From an uncultured Bacteroidota bacterium (GTDB lineage Bacteria > Bacteroidota > Bacteroidia > Flavobacteriales > Flavobacteriaceae), in NCBI GenBank assembly GCA_902511755.1, contig CABXGL010000014.1:1-38190 (forward strand): a stretch of DNA of 38,190 nt, read 5' to 3'. The notes below the pieces were generated by a model. It was not told the origin of the DNA, did not search any database, and worked only from the letters and a program-made list of their open reading frames with translations. Made by a program: the position numbers and the translations under genes. Below are positions 25,854 through 34,480 of this stretch, one piece after another; within the stretch, counting starts at the first letter, position 1, and the number at the start of each line of letters is the position of its first letter.

Positions 25854-26518
25854 TGATAGATAAAAAAAAAATTCCATGTGTTGCTGGGTCTTCTGGCTTA
25901 GTGGGGTCTTATCTAGTAAAAAATTTATCAGAATTATATCCAAAAGTTATTTCTATTTCTAGAAGAGAAATTAAATTTTCAAAACATAATGTTTCTAATG
26001 TTATAGTAGATTTTGAAAATCTAGAAAATGAAAATATTTTAAAGGAAATAGATCACCTTTATATTGCACTAGGAACAACTAGAAAGAAAGCTGGAAGTGC
26101 AAAAAATTTTGAGAAAGTTGATTATCACTATTGTTTAAATCTAGCTAGAATTGCTTGTGATTGCGGAGTAAAAAGAATTTCTATAGTATCTTCTGTTGGA
26201 TCAAATTCTAATTCTAATTTATTATACCCTAGAACAAAGGGAAAATTAGAAGATGAAATATCTAAATTATCTTTTGATCATATAAGTATAATGAAACCTG
26301 GAATTATATTAGGTAATAGAAAAGAAAGTAGAATTGGTGAAAAAATAGCAAAATCTATATTTTCTATTATAAGCCCCTTACTTTTAGGAGGTTTAGCTAA
26401 GTATAAATCTATTCATGCTAATGATATTTCTAAAGCTATGATTTATCAAATCTCTAGTGAAAAAAATGGTTTTTTTCAATTAGAATTTGAAAAAATAATA
26501 GAATTTTCAAAAAAATAG
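25853..26518 (+). CDS. NAD(P)-binding Rossmann oxidoreductase/epimerase-like protein
   Basis: A 221-residue atypical short-chain-dehydrogenase-like protein. The N-terminal cofactor motif GSSGLVG (12-18) fits the GxxGxxG of NAD(P)H-binding, HTATIP2/NmrA-type proteins. LYIALGTTRKKAG (about 68-80), VDYHYCLNLARIA and ISIVSSVGSNSNS (about 118-130), with LLYPRTKGKLEDEI supplying a Tyr/Lys pair (YPRTKGK), complete the family pattern. MKPGIILGNRKE follows. The substrate is unknown. Translational overlap with glpF suggests cotranscription, but there is no obvious tie to glycerol metabolism. Confidence 0.85.
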   Translation: MIDKKKIPCVAGSSGLVGSYLVKNLSELYPKVISISRREIKFSKHNVSNVIVDFENLENENILKEIDHLYIALGTTRKKAGSAKNFEKVDYHYCLNLARIACDCGVKRISIVSSVGSNSNSNLLYPRTKGKLEDEISKLSFDHISIMKPGIILGNRKESRIGEKIAKSIFSIISPLLLGGLAKYKSIHANDISKAMIYQISSEKNGFFQLEFEKIIEFSKK

Positions 26519-26538
26519 CTTTTTCTTATTCTATATTG

Positions 26539-26571
26539 TTTGTAGAGATTAAAGAATGAATATTATATTTA
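26539..26571 (+). promoter_or_regulatory. Putative promoter of the giant adhesin gene
   Basis: TTTG at 26539-26542 is followed after 21 bases by TATATTTA at 26564-26571, close to TTTG / TAnnTTTG. The box ends four bases before the start codon at 26576, so the mRNA leader would be very short. Confidence 0.5.
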
Positions 26572-26575
26572 TAGT

Positions 26576-29500
26576 ATGAGAAAAATACTTTTTTCTTTGC
26601 TTTTTTTATTTTCCGGATTAGTTTTTTCTCAGACTAAGCCTATTGCATCAGACGTGTCTGCTGCTCATTTTAAGGATACAGATGGGCTAATCCACTTAGT
26701 TGGCTCAGATGCAGAATTTAATGCATTAACTTATACAATAGTTACTTTACCTTCACATGGAATATTAAAAGATCCTAATAATAGTGATGCTGTTGTTAGT
26801 GCGGGAGGTTCATTGTCAGGCAATTCGGTAACATTTGTTCCTCACTCTAATGAAAATCATAAATACATTTTTTCTGGAACTAATTCTTTCACATATAAGG
26901 TAACAGATTCTGATGGAGATAGTAATACTAAAACAGTAACTGTTAAAATATTTGATGAATATCTTAATCCACCTACATTGATTGATGTTGAAATTGATGG
27001 AGAAGCAGCGGGAGATAATTTTGGACGTGCTGTTTCTTTAAATGAAGATGGAACTATAATGGCAGTAGGTGCTCCATTTAATGATGCTGGCACAACAGAC
27101 TCTGATAAAGGAAGTGTAAGGGTCTTTCAGAAAATATCTGGTGGTGGCTGGTCAAAATTGGGAGACGATATTGATGGAACTACTGATCAAGATTATTTTG
27201 GATCAAGTATTTCTTTAAGTGGTGATGGTACAATACTAGCTATAGGAATTCCTTATAATGATACTGCAAATTCAAATGCAGGACAAGTTAAAGTATATCA
27301 ATATAATTCAGCAACTACTACTTGGGATATAATAAGTACAATAACTCCAACTATTGTTTCATCTGGTTCAAACAAAGCTGTCTCAGAGCAATTTGGAAAT
27401 GATGTTAGGCTTAGTAGTGATGGAAAAACTTTAGCTGTTAGCGATATTTGGTTTGATAGATCTGGCGGAACCAATTCAGGTAGAGTTGTAGTTTATCGTT
27501 ATGATGGTACTAACTGGAACTCCCTTGGAAATGAGACTGCTTTATATGGTGAAAGTGGAGATAATTTAAGTTGGGGACTTTCTTTGAGTGCTAATGGAAA
27601 TATTATGGCAGTTGGTGCTCATGATTATTCATCCAACAATAAAGGTCAAGTTAAAATATTTGAATATGATTCAGCCAATACAGAGTGGGATGTGAAAGCA
27701 ACCTTAGTAGGTGATAAATCTGCTGAAAAATTTGGAGCTGCTGTAGATTTAAGTAGTGATGGATTAATTGTTGCGGTTGGAGCGCCCTACCATAGAGTAT
27801 CAGGATCTGGAAGTGAATTTGTTGGAAAGGTTAGCATTTATAAGTGGGACGGTTCAACATATTCAGCACTTGGATCAGATCTAATAGGTTCAGATAAGTA
27901 TGATTATTTTGGAGCTCACTTATCATTAGATAATGAGGGAAATACTCTTGCTGTAATGGGACCAGGCCATGATGCTAATTCTGGAAGCAGTTCAGGAAGC
28001 TATTTAAATAAAGGTAGAGTTCGGGTTTTTAATTACGATTCAGCTTCTACTAGTTGGGTTCAATCTCCCACAAGTTATGATTTTGATGGAGAAGCAGATG
28101 AAGATCAAAGTACGGGAAGTAATAATGAGTCTAAGGGGCAAAGAGTGTTTTTGAGTGGGGATGGATCAGTATTAGCTATTGGTGCTGATGAAAATGATGG
28201 TAATGGAACAAATTCAGGCCATGTAAGGGCCTACAAATTATTTCAGCCTCAAATTATTCCCCTAGCTAACTCACAAGATGTATCTTTTCTATTATATGAG
28301 CAGGTAACTTCTGATGAAATTACCTTAAAAGGAACGGATAGTGATGGAGATGATGCAGATTTAGTGTATATAATTACTGAGCTTAACACTGCTAAGCTTT
28401 TTGAGGGTACTACAGAAATCACTTCTTCCGATATACCACATACTTTAACTGCAAACAAGGTAAAGTATAACAGTAATTCGGATGTATTGGTAAATGATTC
28501 ATTTAAGTTTATAGTTCATGACACTAAAGCTAGTAGTGTGCCCGCTACGGTAACTTTAACAATAATTCCCGATAATGATCCTCCTGTTGCAACTGGACAA
28601 TCTGTAACTAGTGATGAAGATGTTGCTAAGGATATTGATCTTGCTGGAACAGATGTAGATAACGCTGATACCAATTTAAATTTTTTAATTTATTCTTTAC
28701 CAGCTAATGGAACTTTAACAGATAAAAATAATGGTAATTCCGCTGTTACATTAGTGACTAAACATTCAGGAACAACAACTTCGGCTAATACTGATAAGCT
28801 AGAAGATAGTTCTCAAAATTTTACAAGTACAGTTGTTCCTGGAGATTTTCTTATTAACACAACTGATAACACATATGCTGATATAAAAGCAGTCGATAGT
28901 GATACAACCTTATCTCTTAGTGCTGATATTATGGCATCTGGAGAAGAATATACCATAAAAAGAGGAACCTCTTTAGTTGTTAGTTCAGGAACTGCAAAAG
29001 TAACTTATACTCCAAATTCTAATTATATAGGTTCAGATTCATTTAAATTTAAAGCAAGAGATAAAGGAGTAGCTGATGATGAATTAACTGATGTTGAAAA
29101 TAGTGTTGATGCAGCTACAGTATCTCTAACGGTAAACAATGTAGATAATGATCCTCCAGTTGCTGAAGATCAAACATTATCAACAAATGAAGAAACAGAG
29201 ACAGGATCAATTACATTAGTTGCAGTGGATCCTGATTTAGACGATACTCCTAAACCCGGAACTCCTGTCTATAAGGACACAAGTGGAAGTGCATATGGTG
29301 TTACTGTGGTTGGTAATTACGCTTATGTGGCGGATGGAGATTCAGGTTTAGCGATTATAGATGTTACTGATAAGGCAAACCCTGGAACACCAGTATATGA
29401 GGATACAAGCTTTGCTAATAATGTTGCTGTGGTTGGTAATTACGCTTATGTGCCGAATTTGGCGTCAGGTTTAGCGATTATAGATATTTCAGATAAGGCA

Positions 29501-32500
29501 AACCCTGGAACACCAGTATATGAGGATACAAGTAACTGTGCTGTTGGTGTTACTGTGGTAGGTAATTACGCTTATGTGGTGACTATGGAGTCAGGTTTAG
29601 CGATTATAGATATTTCAGATCCAACAAACCCTGGAACACCAGTCTATGAGGATACAACTGGAACTGCATATGATGTTACTGTGGTTGGTAATTATGCTTA
29701 TGTGGCGGATGGAGATTCAGGTTTAGCGATTATAGATATTTCAAATAAGGCAAACCCTGGAACACCAGTATATAAGGATTTAAGTAAAAGTGCTAGTGGT
29801 GTTACTGTGTTTGGTAATTACGCTTATGTGGCGGATTTCGAATCAGGTTTAGCGATTATAGATATTACAGATAAGTCAAACCTAGGAACACCAGTCTATG
29901 TGGATACACAGTGGTATGCACGTGATGTTACTGTGGTTGGTAATTACGCTTATGTGGCGGATTCAAGTTCAGGTTTAGCTATAATTCCATTAAATATGTC
30001 ATCTTTAACTTATACCATAGCATCTTTACCTACAAGTGGTAAATTAAAAGATGGAGGAACAGAAATTACAGCTGCTGGAGATATATCTGGTGCACTAACT
30101 TATTTGCCAAATGCAAATTTTACAGGTAATGATACTTTTAAGTTTACTGCAAAAGATGATGAATCCACTCCTGCTGTTAGTAATCAAGCTACAGTTACAA
30201 TTAATGTAGGTAATTTAAACGATGCACCAGTAGCAACAGCACAATCTGTTGATTTTCTAGAGGATACTGAAAATGAAATTACTCACGAAGGAACGGATCC
30301 TGATGGGGATACATTAACTTATATAATTATAACATTACCTTCTAAAGGAATTTTAAAAGATAATGGAACAGAAATAGTTACTGCAGATCTTCCTAAAACT
30401 TTATCTTCTGCCAAGGCTACTTATGTACCTCAAACTAATTATAATGGATCAGATTCTTATACTTTTAAAGTAAATGATGGTACTGTTGATAGTACACTTG
30501 CTGCTACTGTTGATATTACAGTTAAAGAGGTTAATGATCCTCCAATTGCTAATTCTCAAAGTTTAACAACGGATGAGGATACTGCTTTGACAATTAAGTT
30601 TACTGGAAGTGATATTGAAAATGATCCTTTAACTTATCTAATTAAAACTCTTCCAATAAATGGAAAACTAAAAGATGGTAATACTGAAATATTAGCTAGT
30701 GAATTACCTAAACTTTTGCCAGCTGACGAAATAACCTATATACCTAATGCTAATTATGTTGGAGATGATTCCTTTGATTTTTTGGTAAATGCTAATTATT
30801 TAAACTCTTTTACTAAGGCAAATAATTTAAAGTATATCACCCAAAATGGAGTGCCAGTAACTTATCAAAAACCCGAAGGAAAAACTTATTTTTTAATTCA
30901 AGAAAATACAGGGGTTTCAGGGTCACCTATAGATTGGACTACTGCTCGTACTTTAACTAATTCAATTAAGGGTGCTAAGATGTACGTTGTTTTGAATGCA
31001 ACAATGGAATTATTGGTTTGGAATGGTTTAAAATCTATGGGCTTGACTGGTCAAAATGGTCTTTATTATTGGCTTGGACTTTATCAAGATAAAACATCTC
31101 CTGACTATGCTGAGCCAGGATTAGAAAATCAAAATTGGGGTGGATGGACTTGGGTCGATGGAGTTACTCTAAAAGATAGAGGATATCATAATTGGTATAC
31201 AGCTGAGCCAAATAATGCTGGAGCAGAAGATTATGCTCAATTTGAATTTAGTAGTAATGGACCAGATGGTATTAAATGGAATGACATGTCTATTGGTAAT
31301 GCACAATCATGGCCTTTATTTGAATTCTCTATAAGTAGTACTACTCAAAGTGCTCCTGCTAAAATTTCTATTAATATTGGAGCAGTAAATGATCCTCCAG
31401 TTGCTAATGCACAGACCATAACTACAAGTGAAGATGTTACTACTCCAGCTGCAATAACTTTAACTGGAACAGATCCAGAGAGTCAGCCATTAACATATAT
31501 AGTTACTGCACTTCCAAATAATGGAACTTTAAAAGAGGGTGGAACCGCAATTGCAACTGTAGATTTACCAAAAACGTTAAGTGGAAATGCATTAACCTAT
31601 AGCCCAGAACCTGATTACAACGGAAAGGATGCTTTAACTTTTAAAGTTAATGATGGAGTTAATGAAAGCGGCTCTGCTATTGTATCAATTGTTGTTAACC
31701 CAGTTAATGACCCTCCCGAAGCGGATGATCAGACTGTAAATACCGACGAAGATGTTGCAGTGGATATTACCCATGTTGGAAGAGATAAGGATTTAGTAAA
31801 TATTTATACTAAACATACAAAGATGGGATCAGATATTAGTTTAGGAAATGGTTGGGGAGAATTTATAGAAATTTCTGCTGATGGTGAGACAATGGTAATT
31901 GGTGGTTGGACAAATAATAAAGTAAAAGTTTATGGTTGGGATGGTACTGCATGGAATCAATTGGGAAGTGATATAGATGGATCCAATTCTGGAGATAATT
32001 TTGGAGAATTTGTTTCCATATCTAGTGATGGTAAAAGAATTGCAGTAGGAGCTCATTTACATGATAGTAATAGAGGGGAAGTTCGAGCTTTTGATTGGGA
32101 TGGAACTAGTTGGACCCAAGTTGGATCTGCAATGGATGGTGGTTCTGGTGGAGATGAAAGTAGTTATAGAGGAGTTCATATTTCAGGAGATGGAAATGTA
32201 ATAGCAGCAGCAGCTTTTAAAAAAGGGTATGTTGATACATACAAATGGGATGGAACAAACTGGAATAAAACAGGAAATATTTCAGTTTTCGCAGGTGGTG
32301 GAGATTCACCAGGACAAGTTTCCTTATCGAATAATGGAAATAGATTAGCAATAGGTACTGGTGGTTATAGTGGAAATAAAGGCCAAGTAAAAATATTTGA
32401 TTGGGATGGCACGAATACTTGGAATCAATTTGCAGCAGTAGACGGCAAAAATGGTGGAGATAAATTTGGAGGCACCCTAAGTATTTCAAGGGATGGTAAA

Positions 32501-34444
32501 AAAGTTGCAGTTGGTGTAAATGGAGCAGGTTCAGCTAGAGTATATGATCTTTCTAGCTCAAATGTTAGTCAAGTTGGTTCAGACATCAATTATGGTTCAG
32601 GTTCAGCTTGGAGAGCTATTTCTCTTTCAGATAATGGAAAAAGGATAGCAATTCCAGTACTAGATCAAAAAATAGGAGTATTTGATTGGGATGGTACTAA
32701 ATGGAATCAACTTGGTGAGGATTTAACAAAACCTTCTAGCAGTCCAGGTCTTTGGGGAGAAAGTTTAGATATGTCTGGAGATGGAGAAACGTTGGTCGTA
32801 GGTGGTCATACTGGTTTTATAAGGGCGCATAAAATATTAAATTTAACTTATATTATTACTTCCTTACCTAGTAATGGTATTTTAAAAGAAGGTACTAAAA
32901 CCATTACTGCTTCTGACCTTCCATTTACTTTAAAAGATACAGATGCTACATATGTGCCTAATACTGGTTTTTCTGGTGATGATAAATATAATTTTAAAGT
33001 AAATGATGGAGAATTGGATAGTAACATTGCAACTGTAACTATAAAGATTAAAGAATTTGTATTACAGCTTCCTTTATCAAATTATAAAATAACACCTACT
33101 GAAACATGTAAAGGTTTTGCATATGGAATAATAGATATTGAAGTCACAGCAACGTCCTATAAAAAAACTCCTTCAGGAGCAGATATTCCTATTACCTACA
33201 ATATAGCTATTGAAGGTAAAGGTCAGCTTGCAACAATTGTATCTCCAGATAAAACAGCTCAAATTAAAGATTTAGCAGAAGGAACACATAAACTTGTTTT
33301 TACTGTAGTGGGACAACCAAAATATGAACAAAAAATAGATGTTCAAATTATAGGTACTGATCCTCCTGTTGCCTATGCTGTTGGTAAAATTGAAAACTGT
33401 GATGATGATGTTGATGGGGATGATGCGAACGGTAAGGTCAATTTTGACACATCATCAATTTTAGATAAGTTATTAAAGAATCCTTCTACAGGAGTTTTAC
33501 AAGATAAAAATTTATTTGATTTTGAATTTACTTACTATGATGAGGCTACATCTACTAATGTCACAAAAGCTACTCTTCCAAATCCTCTTTATTCTGCATC
33601 TCAAACATTATCAGTTAAATTTAAAAGTAAGATAAATGGAAAATGTGAAGCTAATCAAACTATAGATTTCGTTGTTAATACTCTTCCTAAAATTAAAAGA
33701 ATTGAAGATACCAAAAGTGTGTGTACTAATTTACCTCCAGTAACCATTGGAGTAACAAATGAAGACAATAGAAAATACACCTATACTTGGACAAGAAACG
33801 GAACTGATTTTCCTCCTAATATTACAGGAATTGATAGTAGTATTTTAATTGGTTTAGGTGGTGAATATATTGTAACTGCAACCACTATGGATGGAACTAA
33901 TTGTTCTAAGTCTATGAAAATTACAATGAAGGAATCTAGTATTGCTACTTTACTTAGAACAGATATAGTTATTAAAGATCTTTTAGCAGGTCCAAATAAC
34001 ACTATAACTGTTAAAACGGCAACTTTAGGAATAGGTGATTATGAATATGCTTTAGATGATCAAATAGGTCCTTATCAAGATGAGCCTGTATTTAATAAAG
34101 TAAGACCTGGAAAACATACTGTTTATGTTCGAGATAAAAATGGATGTGGAGTAGCAAACATGGATGTTTGGGTTATTGGATATAAGAAATTCTTTACTCC
34201 TAATAGTGATGGTTACACTGATACATGGAATGTTATAGGTATTACTAAAGATTATCAAGCTAGATCTAAAATTTATATTTTTGATAGATTTGGAAAACTT
34301 TTAAAAGAATTAGACCCACTTACACCAGGATGGGATGGAACCTTTAATGGTAAACCAATGCCTCAAACAGATTACTGGTTTAAGGTAATTCTGGAAGATG
34401 GTAGAATGTTCAAAGGACATTTTAGTCTTATTAGAGCTTGGTAA
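26576..34444 (+). CDS. Giant T9SS type B secreted adhesin with nested beta-propeller and lectin modules
   Basis: A 2622-residue surface protein. Order: signal peptide (1-19); cadherin/Big_9-like domain (about 20-130); seven-bladed FG-GAP-like propeller (about 135-555); seven further Big_9-like domains separated by DPPVA linkers (DNDPPVA, LNDAPVA, VNDPPIA, VNDPPEA). Four of these hold insertions: a small module (about 728-801), six LVIVD repeats (895-1138), a C-type-lectin-like domain (about 1436-1583) and a second seven-bladed propeller (about 1741-2089). Then Ig-like domains with cysteines (about 2160-2520) and a type B sorting domain (2536-2622) with FFTPNSDGYTDTW and IYIFDRFGKLL. T9SS would carry it through the outer membrane, the PorP/SprF protein downstream being a likely partner. 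Role in adhesion is inferred. Confidence 0.93.
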   Translation: MRKILFSLLFLFSGLVFSQTKPIASDVSAAHFKDTDGLIHLVGSDAEFNALTYTIVTLPSHGILKDPNNSDAVVSAGGSLSGNSVTFVPHSNENHKYIFSGTNSFTYKVTDSDGDSNTKTVTVKIFDEYLNPPTLIDVEIDGEAAGDNFGRAVSLNEDGTIMAVGAPFNDAGTTDSDKGSVRVFQKISGGGWSKLGDDIDGTTDQDYFGSSISLSGDGTILAIGIPYNDTANSNAGQVKVYQYNSATTTWDIISTITPTIVSSGSNKAVSEQFGNDVRLSSDGKTLAVSDIWFDRSGGTNSGRVVVYRYDGTNWNSLGNETALYGESGDNLSWGLSLSANGNIMAVGAHDYSSNNKGQVKIFEYDSANTEWDVKATLVGDKSAEKFGAAVDLSSDGLIVAVGAPYHRVSGSGSEFVGKVSIYKWDGSTYSALGSDLIGSDKYDYFGAHLSLDNEGNTLAVMGPGHDANSGSSSGSYLNKGRVRVFNYDSASTSWVQSPTSYDFDGEADEDQSTGSNNESKGQRVFLSGDGSVLAIGADENDGNGTNSGHVRAYKLFQPQIIPLANSQDVSFLLYEQVTSDEITLKGTDSDGDDADLVYIITELNTAKLFEGTTEITSSDIPHTLTANKVKYNSNSDVLVNDSFKFIVHDTKASSVPATVTLTIIPDNDPPVATGQSVTSDEDVAKDIDLAGTDVDNADTNLNFLIYSLPANGTLTDKNNGNSAVTLVTKHSGTTTSANTDKLEDSSQNFTSTVVPGDFLINTTDNTYADIKAVDSDTTLSLSADIMASGEEYTIKRGTSLVVSSGTAKVTYTPNSNYIGSDSFKFKARDKGVADDELTDVENSVDAATVSLTVNNVDNDPPVAEDQTLSTNEETETGSITLVAVDPDLDDTPKPGTPVYKDTSGSAYGVTVVGNYAYVADGDSGLAIIDVTDKANPGTPVYEDTSFANNVAVVGNYAYVPNLASGLAIIDISDKANPGTPVYEDTSNCAVGVTVVGNYAYVVTMESGLAIIDISDPTNPGTPVYEDTTGTAYDVTVVGNYAYVADGDSGLAIIDISNKANPGTPVYKDLSKSASGVTVFGNYAYVADFESGLAIIDITDKSNLGTPVYVDTQWYARDVTVVGNYAYVADSSSGLAIIPLNMSSLTYTIASLPTSGKLKDGGTEITAAGDISGALTYLPNANFTGNDTFKFTAKDDESTPAVSNQATVTINVGNLNDAPVATAQSVDFLEDTENEITHEGTDPDGDTLTYIIITLPSKGILKDNGTEIVTADLPKTLSSAKATYVPQTNYNGSDSYTFKVNDGTVDSTLAATVDITVKEVNDPPIANSQSLTTDEDTALTIKFTGSDIENDPLTYLIKTLPINGKLKDGNTEILASELPKLLPADEITYIPNANYVGDDSFDFLVNANYLNSFTKANNLKYITQNGVPVTYQKPEGKTYFLIQENTGVSGSPIDWTTARTLTNSIKGAKMYVVLNATMELLVWNGLKSMGLTGQNGLYYWLGLYQDKTSPDYAEPGLENQNWGGWTWVDGVTLKDRGYHNWYTAEPNNAGAEDYAQFEFSSNGPDGIKWNDMSIGNAQSWPLFEFSISSTTQSAPAKISINIGAVNDPPVANAQTITTSEDVTTPAAITLTGTDPESQPLTYIVTALPNNGTLKEGGTAIATVDLPKTLSGNALTYSPEPDYNGKDALTFKVNDGVNESGSAIVSIVVNPVNDPPEADDQTVNTDEDVAVDITHVGRDKDLVNIYTKHTKMGSDISLGNGWGEFIEISADGETMVIGGWTNNKVKVYGWDGTAWNQLGSDIDGSNSGDNFGEFVSISSDGKRIAVGAHLHDSNRGEVRAFDWDGTSWTQVGSAMDGGSGGDESSYRGVHISGDGNVIAAAAFKKGYVDTYKWDGTNWNKTGNISVFAGGGDSPGQVSLSNNGNRLAIGTGGYSGNKGQVKIFDWDGTNTWNQFAAVDGKNGGDKFGGTLSISRDGKKVAVGVNGAGSARVYDLSSSNVSQVGSDINYGSGSAWRAISLSDNGKRIAIPVLDQKIGVFDWDGTKWNQLGEDLTKPSSSPGLWGESLDMSGDGETLVVGGHTGFIRAHKILNLTYIITSLPSNGILKEGTKTITASDLPFTLKDTDATYVPNTGFSGDDKYNFKVNDGELDSNIATVTIKIKEFVLQLPLSNYKITPTETCKGFAYGIIDIEVTATSYKKTPSGADIPITYNIAIEGKGQLATIVSPDKTAQIKDLAEGTHKLVFTVVGQPKYEQKIDVQIIGTDPPVAYAVGKIENCDDDVDGDDANGKVNFDTSSILDKLLKNPSTGVLQDKNLFDFEFTYYDEATSTNVTKATLPNPLYSASQTLSVKFKSKINGKCEANQTIDFVVNTLPKIKRIEDTKSVCTNLPPVTIGVTNEDNRKYTYTWTRNGTDFPPNITGIDSSILIGLGGEYIVTATTMDGTNCSKSMKITMKESSIATLLRTDIVIKDLLAGPNNTITVKTATLGIGDYEYALDDQIGPYQDEPVFNKVRPGKHTVYVRDKNGCGVANMDVWVIGYKKFFTPNSDGYTDTWNVIGITKDYQARSKIYIFDRFGKLLKELDPLTPGWDGTFNGKPMPQTDYWFKVILEDGRMFKGHFSLIRAW
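26978..28240 (+). other. Coding region for FG-GAP-like beta-propeller 1 (seven blades)
   Basis: Seven repeats of about 55-65 residues with the pattern G-x-FG-x-x-(V/I)SLSxDG-x-x-(L/M)AVG ... G-x-V-x-(V/I)-(Y/F) ... W-x-x-LG, resembling the FG-GAP_2 type. This propeller lies between two Big_9-like domains and is not nested in one. Confidence 0.75.
28757..28977 (+). other. Coding region for small beta module inserted in a Big_9-like domain
   Basis: About 74 residues, including KLEDSSQNFTSTVVPGDFL and an ending GEEYTIKRG, interrupt a host domain between TLTDKNNGNSAVT and SSGTAKVTYTPNSN. Other copies of the domain run straight through this point. The module type has no certain name. Confidence 0.55.
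29258..29989 (+). repeat. Six tandem LVIVD-type repeats (about 126 bp each) within the adhesin gene
   Basis: Each unit encodes 41-42 residues: GTPVYxDTS...VTVVGNYAYVADxxSGLAIIDISDKANP. The bases are very similar between copies, e.g. GGTAATTACGCTTATGTG and TCAGGTTTAGCGATTATAGA recur nearly unchanged. The repeat type forms beta-propeller blades. Units are bounded by VAVDPDLDDTPK before and SSLTYTIASLP after, both parts of one Big_9-like host domain. Confidence 0.9.
30881..31330 (+). other. Coding region for a C-type-lectin-like domain inserted in a Big_9-like domain
   Basis: Residues about 1436-1583 show the C-type-lectin-like order: WTTARTLTNSIKGAKMYVV, GLYYWLGLYQD (the WIGL core), GGWTWVDG, then EPN (1544-1546) and WND (1568-1570). 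EPN and WND are the Ca2+/sugar-binding motifs of mannose-type lectins. The usual disulfide cysteines are absent. The domain sits between SFDFLVNA and SAPAKISINIG of the host. Confidence 0.85.
31797..32842 (+). other. Coding region for FG-GAP-like beta-propeller 2 (seven blades), nested
   Basis: Seven blades of about 45-55 residues with ISxDGxxxAVG and DWDGTxWxQxG repeats, shorter than in propeller 1. It enters the host Big_9-like domain after THVGRDKDL and leaves before LTYIITSLPSNG, the same loop used by the LVIVD propeller. Confidence 0.8.
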
Positions 34445-34480
34445 TAATCTATTTCTGATACTATTGAATTACAATTTATA

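Noticed and set aside
26505-26525. AAAAAATAGCTTTTT as a terminator after the oxidoreductase gene
   Set aside because: The possible stem is only A-T pairs and has no separate T-tract; too weak to list as a terminator.
29258-29989. Regular ~126-bp repeats that could suggest a CRISPR array or satellite DNA
   Set aside because: The units are in frame inside a long coding region, have no unique spacers, and encode LVIVD propeller blades.
26857-34258. Several short minus-strand ORFs inside the giant adhesin gene
   Set aside because: They are shadows of the repetitive coding strand, with no signals or recognisable domains.
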